Part shown: positions 14,037-21,326 of the stretch, in pieces
Layout of the letters: every line of letters begins with the position of its first letter
Numbering within the stretch: the stretch's first letter is position 1
From: DASXIW01 sp036497785
GTDB lineage: Bacteria; Pseudomonadota; Alphaproteobacteria; Acetobacterales; Acetobacteraceae
Assembly: GCA_036497785.1 (NCBI GenBank)
Contig: DASXIW010000200.1
Coordinates: forward strand, 1 to 21,326
Direction: 5' to 3'
DNA length: 21,326 bases
The notes under the pieces: generated by a model
The model's input: the letters and a program-made list of their open reading frames with translations, nothing else
Databases searched by the model: none
Told to the model about the DNA's origin: nothing
Translations under genes and position numbers: made by a program

Positions 14037-15275
14037 TTACGGCAACATCGCCTGCTCGCGATGCCTTCCCTTCCGCTGGGCCATGTAATTCCCAACAGTC
14101 CCCGCTAGCAGCAGCACGCTCGTGCCCAGGAAAACGGCCCGCATGCCGATATGGCCGCCAACAAAGCCGCCGGCCAGCGGCCCGACCACCTGTCCCGTGT
14201 ATTGCGCGGACACCGAATAGCCGAGAATATTTCCCGCGACGCCCTCAGGCACGTTGTGCCGGATAACGCTGGCGATACACGGCAGCAGCCCCCCAAGCGC
14301 CAGCCCCATAAGAAACCGCAGAATGATCAGCTGCCACCCATTGGTCACGAAAGCCTGAGGGATCAACAAAAGGCCGGAGGCAGCCAGGCACACGACGATG
14401 ATGTTCCAGTGGCCGACGCGATCGGCCAGCCTCCCCAGCAGCGACGCCGACAATATGCTCCCCAAGGCGGCCGCCGACATGACGAGACCCGCCACGAACG
14501 TCACCTGCGATGATTGCACAAACTGCGCGACATAAACGGTGATGATCGGCTCAATCGACATATTGGCCACCATCAGCAGCAGCCCGGTCACCAACATCGC
14601 GACGATCGGGCGCTTGTCCGCAACCAACCCCCAACCACCCCGCGCCTTCTCGCCACGGACTCTCGCCGGCCTCGGCGCTTCGCGAATGAGCAAGGTCGTG
14701 GCGATGAAAGTGACAAAAATGACCGCCCCGGCAATCAGAAACGTCGCCCGTATGCCAATCAACGGCGGCAGTGTGCCGCCGATCAGCGGGCCCACCAGAT
14801 TGCCCGCCATGATTCCGGAAGACAGAATGCCCAACGCCCAACCAGACCGCGCCTTTGGCGTCTGTGCGGCAATCAATAACATCGAGCCCGAGGTATAGCC
14901 GCCGAGCAGCCCGGCCAGAAGCCGCAGCGCCACCAGCTGCCAGATATTGTGGGCCACGCCGATCAACGACATCGCAATCGCCATGCCCAGGCTGGCCCGG
15001 ATCAGCATCAGCTTGCGGCCGTAACGGTCGGCCAACCGCCCCCATAGCGGGGCCGTGAGCGCGGCCGTGAAAAAGGTCGCGCCATAGGCGATTCCGGACC
15101 ATTGCACGATGGCCGCGTGATCCGTCACGCCAAGCTGCTCCACATAAAGCGGCAGAAACGGCAGCAGTAGCGTCATCGCCACGATGGTGCTGATCGAGCC
15201 GAAGAAGCAGACGGCGAGATTCCGCTTCCACGTCGTAACGGTCTCGATAGCCTGATCGGTCTGAGCAACGTCCAT
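14037..15275 (-). CDS. MFS transporter (12-TM, drug-efflux type)
   Basis: The 412-residue protein has about twelve hydrophobic segments in two halves. Each half carries a motif-A loop after its second helix: GRLADRYGRK at 79-88 and GRLADRVGHW in the C-terminal half. The general look (VQWSGIAYGATFFTAALTAP, ALRLLAGLLGGYTSGSM, GIMAGNLVGPLIGG) resembles MdtG/TetA-like proton-coupled exporters of the inner membrane, but the cargo cannot be read from sequence. Its neighbours suggest an organic acid related to the leuCD-like hydratase. I chose the ATG at 15275 because it starts four bases after the GntR stop and the family homology begins about 15 residues later; the longer frame would overlap the regulator. 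It is probably the second gene of a gntR-MFS operon. Confidence 0.92.
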   Translation of the reverse strand: MDVAQTDQAIETVTTWKRNLAVCFFGSISTIVAMTLLLPFLPLYVEQLGVTDHAAIVQWSGIAYGATFFTAALTAPLWGRLADRYGRKLMLIRASLGMAIAMSLIGVAHNIWQLVALRLLAGLLGGYTSGSMLLIAAQTPKARSGWALGILSSGIMAGNLVGPLIGGTLPPLIGIRATFLIAGAVIFVTFIATTLLIREAPRPARVRGEKARGGWGLVADKRPIVAMLVTGLLLMVANMSIEPIITVYVAQFVQSSQVTFVAGLVMSAAALGSILSASLLGRLADRVGHWNIIVVCLAASGLLLIPQAFVTNGWQLIILRFLMGLALGGLLPCIASVIRHNVPEGVAGNILGYSVSAQYTGQVVGPLAGGFVGGHIGMRAVFLGTSVLLLAGTVGNYMAQRKGRHREQAMLP

Positions 15276-15279
15276 GTGC

Positions 15280-15948
15280 TTACCGGGCTCCAACGACGGC
15301 GAAACCGCGGGCGCGCAAGCCGCGCCTGTCGTCATTGAGAGACCGCAGCAGCCGATCGCGCGTATCGCGCACATGCTCGGCGGTCGCGCTTGCCGCCTCG
15401 TCCGGACGCTTTTGCCGGATGAATTCCAGGATGCGCCGATGCTCCGCCCAGGCCTGTTCACGCGACGGCTCCGTCCAAACCTCCAGCCACCGCGCCCGGG
15501 ACAGCCGCGTCATCACCCCCTCGATCGCCCTGACCAGAAACGGATTGCCCGACAGGCGGGCGATCTCGACATGAAAATCAGTGCCGACCCTGTGCCACTC
15601 CTCCCGCTTCACGCCCGGCTGGCAAGCGTCGAGCATCGCTTCGATCGTCGCCAGATCCGCCTCGGTCGCCCGTTCGCAGGCAAGGCGCACGGCGGTCACC
15701 TCCAGCGGCTCGCGGAATTCGGCCAGAGCCGCCAGTTCGCCGAGATCGATCGGCGCGACGACCCAGTTGCGTCCCTCGCGCTGAACAAGCCCTTCCCCCT
15801 CCAGCCGCGCCAAAGCCGCGCGCACCGGCGTCCGAGAACCCTGGAAGCGGCTCTCCAACCACCGTTCCGTCAATCGCTCGCCGGGGCCGATATCGAGCGA
15901 GAGGATCATCTCCCGCAACTGATCATGAATTTGCAGCATCTGCGACAT
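15280..15948 (-). CDS. GntR-family transcriptional regulator, FCD (FadR-like) subfamily
   Basis: The 222-residue product has a winged helix at about 5-67 (IHDQLREMILSLDIGPGERL, TPVRAALARLEGEGLV) and an all-helical FCD ligand domain at about 73-205. Candidate metal-binding histidines are H127 (TDFHVEIARLSGN), H170 (AEHRRIL) and H192 (AEHVRDTRDRLL). This subfamily usually represses catabolic operons and responds to carboxylic acids. The ATG at 15948 gives the normal family length; upstream in-frame residues are not conserved-looking. It is divergent from leuC, and the intergenic space carries repeated TTGGRATAC half-sites that are likely its operators. Four bases separate it from the MFS gene it presumably controls. 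Confidence 0.92.
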   Translation of the reverse strand: MSQMLQIHDQLREMILSLDIGPGERLTERWLESRFQGSRTPVRAALARLEGEGLVQREGRNWVVAPIDLGELAALAEFREPLEVTAVRLACERATEADLATIEAMLDACQPGVKREEWHRVGTDFHVEIARLSGNPFLVRAIEGVMTRLSRARWLEVWTEPSREQAWAEHRRILEFIRQKRPDEAASATAEHVRDTRDRLLRSLNDDRRGLRARGFAVVGAR

Positions 15949-15972
15949 GGCGGCCCGCTCAAGGATGGAAGC

Positions 15973-16049
15973 TGGAATCTGGAATTCCGATTTGCTCCTG
16001 CAGTCAGTATTCCAATTTGGTATCCCAATCAAGCATTTTTTGGGATACC
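15973..16049. promoter_or_regulatory. Putative GntR operator cluster upstream of leuC
   Basis: GGTATCCCAA (16019-16028) and TTGGGATACC (16040-16049) form a perfect 10-bp inverted repeat with an 11-base spacer. GTATTCCAA at 16007-16015 is a direct-repeat copy 13 bases from GTATCCCAA (16020-16028). Two TGGAAT motifs (15973-15978, 15980-15985) and the palindrome GGAATTCC (15981-15988) lie closer to the regulator. The array fills the divergent gntR-leuC space and ends beside the leuC start, as expected for repressor control of both directions. Confidence 0.6.
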
Positions 16050-16060
16050 GGATGGCGCGC

Positions 16061-17371
16061 ATGGGCCAGACCCTGTATGAGAAGGTCTTCAATCGGCATG
16101 TCCTCCGGGAGGTGACGCCCGGGCAGCACCAGCTTCTTGCCGGGCTTCACCTGCTCAACGAAGTCTCAAGTCCCCAGGCCTTCGAGGCGTTGCGAGATCG
16201 CAACCTCCAAGTGCGCCACCCGGCCTTGACCTTAGGGAGTTCCGACCATTCGATCGCCACCGGCGGCCGGCCAGACGATTTCGCCGACGCGATGGCCGCC
16301 GAGCAGGTCACGGCCATGGGGCGCAACATGGCTGCCTTCGGCTTGAATTATTTCGATCCGTCGAAGGGCGAACACGGCATCGTTCACGTCGTGGCGCCCG
16401 AGCGGGGGCTCACGCAGCCCGGCATGGTGATCGTCTGCGGCGACAGCCACGCCTCTACCCATGGCGCGTTCGGCGCCATTGCCTTCGGTATCGGCACGTC
16501 GCAGGTACGCGATGTGCTGGCAAGCCAGACCCTTCTCATGCAGAAGCTCAAGGTCCGCCGCATCGAGATCACCGGACAACTGGCGAGCGGGGTCTATGCC
16601 AAGGACGTCGCGCTCCACGTGATCCATGTCCTCGGCGCCAAGGGAGGTGTCGGCTACGCCTACGAGTTCGGCGGCGAGGTGGTGGATCGCATCTCCATGG
16701 AAGAGCGAATGACGCTCTGCAATCTCGCCATCGAGGCAGGCGCGCGCTGCGGCTACGTCAATCCCGACCAGACCACCTACGACTACCTGCGCGGCCGCGA
16801 ATATGCGCCGAACGGCAAGGCGTGGGACCAGGCGATCGTCGAATGGAATCGTGTTCGCTCGGATCCGGATGCCGCCTATGACGATATCGTCATGCTGCGC
16901 GGCGAGACTATCGAGCCGATGGTGACATGGGGCGTCTCGCCCGACCAGTCCGTGCCGATCGGCGGCCTGACTCCCAACCTCGCGTCCTTGTCCGATCACG
17001 ATCGGGATTGGACAAGGGAAGTCCTGGATTTCATGGCGCTGGAGTCCGGCGGGTCGATGCAGGGCACGCGCATCGACGTTGCCTTTCTGGGCTCCTGCAC
17101 CAACGGCCGCGTCTCGGATTTCGAAGCGGTAGCCGGGCAGTTGAGGGGGCGCGGCCTTCGCGTGGCGCCCCATGTCAGGGCGCTCGCCGTTCCGGGATCT
17201 CGGCGTGTGCGCGAGGCACTGATCGCCAAAGGGATCGATCGTCTGCTCATCGGGGCTGGGTTCGAGTTCCGCGATGCGGGCTGTTCGCTTTGCTGCGGCA
17301 TGAACGCCGACCGCCTCAAGGGCCAGCAGACCTGCGCCTCGTCGTCCAACCGCAACTTCCGGGGCCGCTAG
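16061..17371 (+). CDS. leuC: 3-isopropylmalate dehydratase large subunit-like (LeuC/homoaconitase family), C-terminally truncated by TAG
   Basis: The 436-residue product follows the LeuC pattern: TLYEKVFNRHV, HEV-like NEVSSPQAFEALR, VCGDSHASTHGAFGAIAFGIGTS, and the [4Fe-4S] ligands C346 (GSCTNGR), C408 and C411 (GCSLCCGMN), then SSSNRNFRGR. LeuC with LeuD isomerises hydroxy-acids such as isopropylmalate by dehydration and rehydration. Here the frame stops at TAG (17369-17371) exactly where homologues have Gln in the RQG segment, and GSPAGRTILMSPVMV continues in frame after it. A CAG-to-TAG change is the simplest cause. About 30 C-terminal residues are lost, and the family's usual ending after MSPVMV is also missing, suggesting a further small deletion at the junction with leuD. 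The start could also be 16052. A dedicated GntR and MFS suggest a catabolic paralogue rather than the leucine-pathway enzyme. Confidence 0.85.
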   Translation: MGQTLYEKVFNRHVLREVTPGQHQLLAGLHLLNEVSSPQAFEALRDRNLQVRHPALTLGSSDHSIATGGRPDDFADAMAAEQVTAMGRNMAAFGLNYFDPSKGEHGIVHVVAPERGLTQPGMVIVCGDSHASTHGAFGAIAFGIGTSQVRDVLASQTLLMQKLKVRRIEITGQLASGVYAKDVALHVIHVLGAKGGVGYAYEFGGEVVDRISMEERMTLCNLAIEAGARCGYVNPDQTTYDYLRGREYAPNGKAWDQAIVEWNRVRSDPDAAYDDIVMLRGETIEPMVTWGVSPDQSVPIGGLTPNLASLSDHDRDWTREVLDFMALESGGSMQGTRIDVAFLGSCTNGRVSDFEAVAGQLRGRGLRVAPHVRALAVPGSRRVREALIAKGIDRLLIGAGFEFRDAGCSLCCGMNADRLKGQQTCASSSNRNFRGR

Positions 17372-17417
17372 GGGTCGCCCGCCGGCCGAACGATCCTGAT
17401 GTCGCCGGTCATGGTCG

Positions 17418-18030
17418 ATGACCAATTCTGCCGACGCCATGCGGATTGCCAGCGTCACTGGCCGCGGCATCACACTCGATACAGATCAGATTCTGCCGGC
17501 GCGCTACTTGAAGGCGATCACGTTCGAAGGAATGGAAGTGCATGTGTTCGCGGATATGCGCGCGGCCGCTCGTGCCCAGGGGCGTCTTCACCCATTCGAC
17601 GGGTGTCGGTTTTCAGGTGGCACCGTGCTGCTGGTAAATCGCATTTTTCGGCTGCGGTTCCTCGCGCGAGCATGCACCGCAGGGGCTGCGCCGGTTCGGA
17701 ATTCGGGCCATCGCGGGCGAGTCGTTCGGCGAGATCTTCGCGGGAAATTGCGTCTCGATTGGAATGCCGTGCATCCAGGCGACCGCCGCAGCCATGGCCC
17801 GGCTGCAAGATCTCAACGAAACCGAGCCGGCAACGCAATTTACCCTCGATCTCGGGTCGCGGACAATTTCGGCGGCCGGTCACGTATATTCCATCGCCCT
17901 TGCCGAAGGCCGCCGGCTGCAATTCCTCGAAGGGTCCTGGGATGCCACCGCTATCCTGCTGGGCGCGGGTCCGGCTATCGAGCAAGTCCTTGGAAGGCTT
18001 CCCTATCCTCAGCACGGCTTGCAGACATGA
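17418..18030 (+). pseudogene. leuD: 3-isopropylmalate dehydratase small subunit-like (LeuD), frameshifted
   Basis: The first part (MRIASVTGRGITLDTDQILP to FSGGTVLLVNR) and the second part (FGCGSSREHAPQGLRRFGIR, IAGESFGEIFAGNC, ending PYPQHGLQT) are consecutive pieces of one LeuD of normal length (~200 residues), but they lie in different frames. The break is at a five-T run (17644-17648): with four T the reading is NRIFGCGSSREHAP. The frameshift comes immediately before GCGSSREHAP, the swivelling-domain motif that completes the active site, so the translated product is non-functional. The proposed ATG at 17418 follows leuC by 46 bases and has a weak ribosome-binding site; an ATG at 17439 is an alternative. 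Sequencing error in the T-run cannot be excluded, but damage to the adjacent leuC favours real decay. Confidence 0.88.
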
Positions 18031-18064
18031 TCCCGCGGCCAGCTTGCGGAACGCGCGGATAGAA

Positions 18065-18100
18065 CAATATGGCGCGGTGATTCCACCTAATGCCATATTG
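18065..18100. terminator. Perfect 9-bp inverted repeat between convergent leuD and ku
   Basis: CAATATGGC (18065-18073) pairs perfectly with GCCATATTG (18092-18100) around an 18-base loop, with partly matching flanks. It lies in the 72-bp space between convergent genes, two bases before the ku stop codon. It could be a bidirectional terminator, though it has no long T-run, or the end of an inserted segment. Confidence 0.4.
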
Positions 18101-18102
18101 CT

Positions 18103-18948
18103 CTAAGCTTTCCTGCGAACCGCCCGCTTCGGCGCAGCCGCCGTCTTCCTCCTGGCGGGCGCCGACGCCTTGGCCTTCGGCTTCACCACCCCACTCCGCC
18201 CCAGGCTGCGTTTCAACGCCGCCGCCATCAGGTCGATCACATTGCCGCTCTCGTCTGCTTCCTCGGCGATCGGATCGACCCCCTCGCCCTTCAGCTTGGC
18301 ATCGATCACGGCCCGCAGCCGCGTCTCATACCGGTCCTCGACATCCGCCGGATCGTAGCGCCCGGCCTGCCGTGCGATCAGTTCGGTGGCCTGCTTCACC
18401 ATGCCGGCATCGGGCTTGCCCGCAGGAATCTCCGCGAATAGCGGCGCGGCGTCGTTCAGCTCCCGGTCCTTGTGCAGGCTGTGCGCAATCAGCCCGCGCC
18501 CGAACGGCATCAGCGCCACGGCCCGCTCCCGCCGCGCGATCACCACGCGCGACAACGCGATCTTTCCCGCCTTCACCAGCGCCTCGCGCAGCACCGCATA
18601 GACATCGCGTCCGGCATCGCCATCCGGCGCCATGTAATAGCTCGCCTCGAAATAGATCGGATCGATCGCGCCGGGAGAGCTATCCACCCGGGCGCACTCG
18701 AAATCCTCATCCTCCAGGATCAGGTAGGTGTCCTTCTTGAATTCATAGCCCTTCACCAGATCCTGGCGAGACAGCTCATCCCCGGTTTCCGCATCCTGCG
18801 TCACCATGCGAACCCGGTTGCCCGTCTCGGGATTGATCAGATGGAAATGCAGCGACCCCCGATCATGGGTGGCGCTGTACAGCGCCACCGGACAGGAAAC
18901 CAAAGCGAGCCTCAGATGGCCCCGCCAGATCGGACGCTGTTCCGCCAT
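18103..18948 (-). CDS. ku: Ku protein (non-homologous end joining)
   Basis: The 281-residue bacterial Ku forms a homodimer ring on double-strand DNA ends and recruits LigD. Family segments are RPIWRGHLRLALVSCPVALYSA at the start (split over residues 5-26), HFHLINPETGNRVRM, LVKGYEFKKDTYLILEDEDF, the central beta-barrel region including DPIYFEASYYMAPD, ARRERAVALMPFGRGLIAHSL, and the helix DVEDRYETRLRAVIDAKLKG. The C-terminus is short, basic and Ala/Lys-rich (PKAKASAPARRKTAAAPKRA), like the DNA-binding tails of other bacterial Ku proteins. The ATG at 18948 opens directly on the family homology; the stop is TAG. It is 62 bp downstream of ligD on the same strand, probably in one transcript. Confidence 0.96.
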   Translation of the reverse strand: MAEQRPIWRGHLRLALVSCPVALYSATHDRGSLHFHLINPETGNRVRMVTQDAETGDELSRQDLVKGYEFKKDTYLILEDEDFECARVDSSPGAIDPIYFEASYYMAPDGDAGRDVYAVLREALVKAGKIALSRVVIARRERAVALMPFGRGLIAHSLHKDRELNDAAPLFAEIPAGKPDAGMVKQATELIARQAGRYDPADVEDRYETRLRAVIDAKLKGEGVDPIAEEADESGNVIDLMAAALKRSLGRSGVVKPKAKASAPARRKTAAAPKRAVRRKA

Positions 18949-19010
18949 GCCCGTGTTCTTTCACGAAAGACAGAAGGGCGCCGAACGCCGTAACCCGCCG
19001 CCGGTTCCGC

Positions 19011-21020
19011 TCATTTGCGGGCAGCCCTGCGTTTCGGCGCATAGACGATGCTGGAGCCGGATTTTTTGGCCGCCCCCTCTTTCCTCGCCGCCACCCGGCC
19101 CAGGGCGAAATCTGGCAAGCCCTGATCCAGTTCGGCAAATCCGGCCCAGGGATCAAGCTTCAACGCGCCCACCCGATCCGGCACGGTCAGCACCGTGAAA
19201 TCCTCCGGCTTCAGCCCCGGCGTCACCTCCGCCCAGGCCAGCGGCGTCGCCACCCCGGCCCCCTCCCGCGCCCGCGGGCAGAACGAGGCCACCGCCGTCG
19301 CGCCCAGCCCGTTGCGCAGCCAGTCGATCAGCACCTTGCCTTTACGATCTGCGATCTTCACATGCGCGACGAAGCGCTCCGGCGAATCCTCTGCCATCGT
19401 CTCGGCGAAGGCCCGGCAGAACGCCTTGGCCTGCTCCCAATCCGCCCCAGGCCGCAACGGCGCGACCACATGCAGCCCCTTGCCGCCGGTCGTCCGGCAG
19501 AAGCCGGTCAACCGCAACGCCGCCAGCCGATCCCGCACCTCCAGCGCGGCGCGCACCACCTCGTCGAACGCCACGCCCTCGCCCGGGTCCATGTCGAACA
19601 CCAGCCGGTCCGGATGCAACGGATCGGCCTCCGTCGCACCCCACGGATGCAGTTCGATCGCGGACATCTGCGCCATGGCGATCAGCCCGCCCTCGTCGTC
19701 GATCGCCAGATAAGGCTGCCCGCCCGCATGGCCCTCGCGGATCTGCTCCGGCAGGTAGCCATGGCCGTTCTTCTGGAAAAACCGCTCGCCCCCGATCCCC
19801 TCGGGGCATCGCACGATAGCCAGCGGCCGCTGCCGCAGCCCGGGCAGCGCCTGCCCGGCCACCTTGCGCCAATACTGCGCCAGATCGACTTTGGTGATGC
19901 CCGGCCAAAGCGCCCGGTCGGGATGGCTGATCTCCACCCCGCCCACCAGCGCCTTGCCCGCACGCGGCGCCCGCGCCGCCACCACATGCGTTCCGCCCGC
20001 TTTCGGCTTGCCCATGTGCCTCTCCATTTGCGGATTGGCGATCGCGCGCACCACCTGCGCCGCCGCCTTGTCCTCCCGAAGCCCCAAAAACACCGCATGT
20101 CGCAGGCGCCCGGCACCGGACCAGCCGGCAAACGCCACTTCGATCACCAATTCCGGCCGCACCCAATGAATGGCCGGGTCCAGCGGATCGCCCGCAACCA
20201 GAAACCCGCTCGGCTCGCCTGCCGCCAACGGCGCGAGCAGGGCACTCAACCGCCGCAGATCCGCCACATCATACCCGCTGCCCACACCACCCGCGTAATG
20301 CAATTCTCCCCGCGGATCGAAATATCCCACATGCAGCGCACCGAACCCCTTGCGGCTGCCCCTGGGCGGCGTCCATCCCAGGACGACGAACTCCTCGTGC
20401 TGCCCGCATTTCACCTTGATCCACTGCCCGCCCCGCCCGCCGCGATAGGCGGAGCCGGCCTGCTTGCAGACGATACCTTCCAGCCCCATCCCGCAAACCT
20501 GCGCGAAAAGCCGGGCCGGTATCGCCTCGGCATGGGCGCTGTAGCGCAGCATCCCGCCCCAATCCGCCAACCCCTCCAGAATCCGCTTTCGCTCCCGCAG
20601 CGCGCAGCGCTGCAAATCCCATCCATCCAGATACAGCAGGTCGAACACATAGAAATGCAGCGTCCGATCCGCCCCCGCCGACAGCGCCGCCTGCAAGGCG
20701 TTGAAGCTGGACACCCCATCTTCCCGCAACGCCACCAGCTCCCCATCGAGCATGGCCTGCCGGATACCCAACCCGACAAACGCCGCGACGACATGCGGCA
20801 GCCGCGCCGCCCAATCCAACCCGTTGCGCGTCAGCAACCGCACCGCGCCGCCATCAACCGAGACAATCAGCCGATAGCCATCGAACTTGATTTCGCTCAG
20901 CCAATCACCGCCCGAGGGAGGCGCCTCGGCCAGCCGGCATAGTTCCGGCACCTGCGCCACCGGCAAAGCACCACGCCGGGCACCAGGCGCCGGCGGCCGG
21001 CTGGGGCGCGATCCCGTCAT
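19011..21020 (-). CDS. ligD: ATP-dependent DNA ligase LigD, ligase-polymerase form lacking the PE domain
   Basis: The 669-residue protein seals and fills double-strand breaks with Ku. The ligase half (about 20-340) has motif I EIKFDGYR with the adenylated K45, LDGELVALREDG, EGIVCKQAGSAYRGG and WIKVK. The polymerase/primase half (about 365-645) has ISHPDRALWPGITKVDLAQY, RFFQKNGHG, VFDMDPGEG with the catalytic Asp pair, and FCRTTGGKGLHVVAPL. The N-terminal phosphoesterase domain found in Pseudomonas-type LigD is absent: the ligase motif comes within the first 50 residues. That activity is encoded separately at 13208-14029. The N-terminus is Pro/Arg-rich and the C-terminal tail basic. The ATG at 21020 has only a weak AGG upstream. 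It leads a ligD-ku transcript; 281 bp upstream an IS110-type transposase gene begins on the other strand. Confidence 0.96.
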   Translation of the reverse strand: MTGSRPSRPPAPGARRGALPVAQVPELCRLAEAPPSGGDWLSEIKFDGYRLIVSVDGGAVRLLTRNGLDWAARLPHVVAAFVGLGIRQAMLDGELVALREDGVSSFNALQAALSAGADRTLHFYVFDLLYLDGWDLQRCALRERKRILEGLADWGGMLRYSAHAEAIPARLFAQVCGMGLEGIVCKQAGSAYRGGRGGQWIKVKCGQHEEFVVLGWTPPRGSRKGFGALHVGYFDPRGELHYAGGVGSGYDVADLRRLSALLAPLAAGEPSGFLVAGDPLDPAIHWVRPELVIEVAFAGWSGAGRLRHAVFLGLREDKAAAQVVRAIANPQMERHMGKPKAGGTHVVAARAPRAGKALVGGVEISHPDRALWPGITKVDLAQYWRKVAGQALPGLRQRPLAIVRCPEGIGGERFFQKNGHGYLPEQIREGHAGGQPYLAIDDEGGLIAMAQMSAIELHPWGATEADPLHPDRLVFDMDPGEGVAFDEVVRAALEVRDRLAALRLTGFCRTTGGKGLHVVAPLRPGADWEQAKAFCRAFAETMAEDSPERFVAHVKIADRKGKVLIDWLRNGLGATAVASFCPRAREGAGVATPLAWAEVTPGLKPEDFTVLTVPDRVGALKLDPWAGFAELDQGLPDFALGRVAARKEGAAKKSGSSIVYAPKRRAARK

Positions 21021-21301
21021 ACCGGCCTAACGACACGGCGTGCACAGGGTTGCGCCCCAGTAGGTCAGCCATCCGCATTAGTTCTCTACCGAAACGACGA
21101 CCCGCCGTGGATGAAACTTGTGGCATTGTCTGCCGGTCGTCGCCGGAGAGGTCGGCTTTTTCTATGGTGCGAGCGAGCCCGCGGACCCGGGGCATCCGAA
21201 GCACCCCCGATTGCGCCAAGGACCGCAAGGTTCGGGAGCGCGCTGTTTAGACTTGGATCCAGGGATGCCCTGCGTCGGCGACGAGAACGATGGAGGGAGC
21301 C
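21021..21301. other. Intergenic region; probable left end of an IS110-type element, possible bridge-RNA region
   Basis: It lies between the divergent starts of ligD and an IS110-family transposase. It must contain the ligD promoter and, in part, the non-coding left end of the insertion sequence. A strong GGAGGGAG ribosome-binding site is at 21292-21299. In the IS110 group the non-coding left end encodes the bridge RNA; several GC-rich self-complementary patches at about 21175-21240 are compatible with this, but I could not fold it or define the element's edge. Confidence 0.4.
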
Positions 21302-21326
21302 ATGGATGTTCTCTACCCGCGCTGCG
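21302..21326 (+). mobile_element. IS110-family transposase, first codons (partial)
   Basis: The ATG at 21302, seven bases after the end of a GGAGG core (21292-21296, within GGAGGGAG), opens MDVLYPRC before the window ends. This is the characteristic start of many IS110-family recombinases (usually continuing with a GLDVHK motif holding the first DEDD-site Asp). Only eight codons are visible, so the assignment rests on that signature and the strong ribosome-binding site. The element would lie immediately beyond the NHEJ locus. Confidence 0.65.

Noticed and set aside
15274..16080. Plus-strand frame opposite gntR
   Set aside because: It is antisense to a clear GntR/FCD gene and has shadow-like composition.
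4844..17371. Genome-wide TAG recoding or stop readthrough to explain two in-frame TAG codons
   Set aside because: TAG is the normal stop of gor, aroG and ku in this window, and the adjacent leuD carries an unrelated frameshift, so gene decay is simpler.
17640..17660. Programmed frameshifting at the T-run in leuD
   Set aside because: LeuD proteins are not known to need frameshifting, no stimulatory structure is evident, and the partner gene is also damaged.
19362..20942. 526-residue plus-strand frame opposite ligD
   Set aside because: It is a Pro/Arg/His-rich shadow of the strongly conserved ligase-polymerase gene.
1..21326. CRISPR array, tRNA or rRNA genes
   Set aside because: No regularly spaced direct repeats and no cloverleaf or rRNA sequence were recognised by reading; no tool was run.

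Overview
This GC-rich window looks like a chromosomal segment of an alphaproteobacterium, most likely Acetobacteraceae or a close Rhodospirillales relative. That is an inference from the protein families and from GC-rich dyad repeats between genes; no rRNA or marker gene is present to settle it. No tRNA, rRNA or CRISPR array was seen.

Layout, left to right. (1) 1-3224, plus strand, housekeeping: the tail of glutathione reductase, a class II DAHP synthase and a nicotinate phosphoribosyltransferase. Related GC-rich intergenic repeats lie here; one copy encodes the C-terminus and stop codon of the phosphoribosyltransferase. (2) 3255-6052, minus strand: an orphan oligopeptide-type solute-binding protein behind a mandelate-racemase/enolase-superfamily gene that is broken by an in-frame TAG. 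(3) 6233-8437: a divergent pair. On the minus strand is an HTH-cupin regulator coupled by a GTGA overlap to a 72-residue GHNGGPPLE protein. On the plus strand is a Tat-exported bicupin oxalate decarboxylase. A triple TCCCATA half-site covers the regulator's start. (4) 8761-12076, minus strand: a three-gene signalling operon with an exported caspase-fold protein lacking its His/Cys dyad, a membrane heme-c-motif/HAMP sensor, and a cytosolic Ser/Thr kinase with a duplicated C-terminal module. The cutC gene diverges from it. (5) 13208-21020: an NHEJ locus in pieces, with a stand-alone LigD phosphoesterase (plus), then Ku and a two-domain ligase-polymerase LigD (minus). A GntR/MFS/leuC/leuD cassette sits between the pieces. 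(6) 21302 to the end: the first codons of an IS110-family transposase.

How the parts fit. Ku, LigD and the separate phosphoesterase together supply every activity of a canonical three-domain LigD NHEJ system. The cassette between them appears catabolic (FCD-type GntR, exporter or permease, isomerase-like hydratase pair) and is decaying: leuC ends at a TAG where homologues have Gln, and leuD has a one-base frameshift just before its catalytic motif. With the amber-interrupted enolase, the window holds three lesions in accessory catabolic genes while all housekeeping and repair genes look intact. The kinase/heme-sensor/pseudocaspase operon is the best candidate here for an uncharacterised signalling system.
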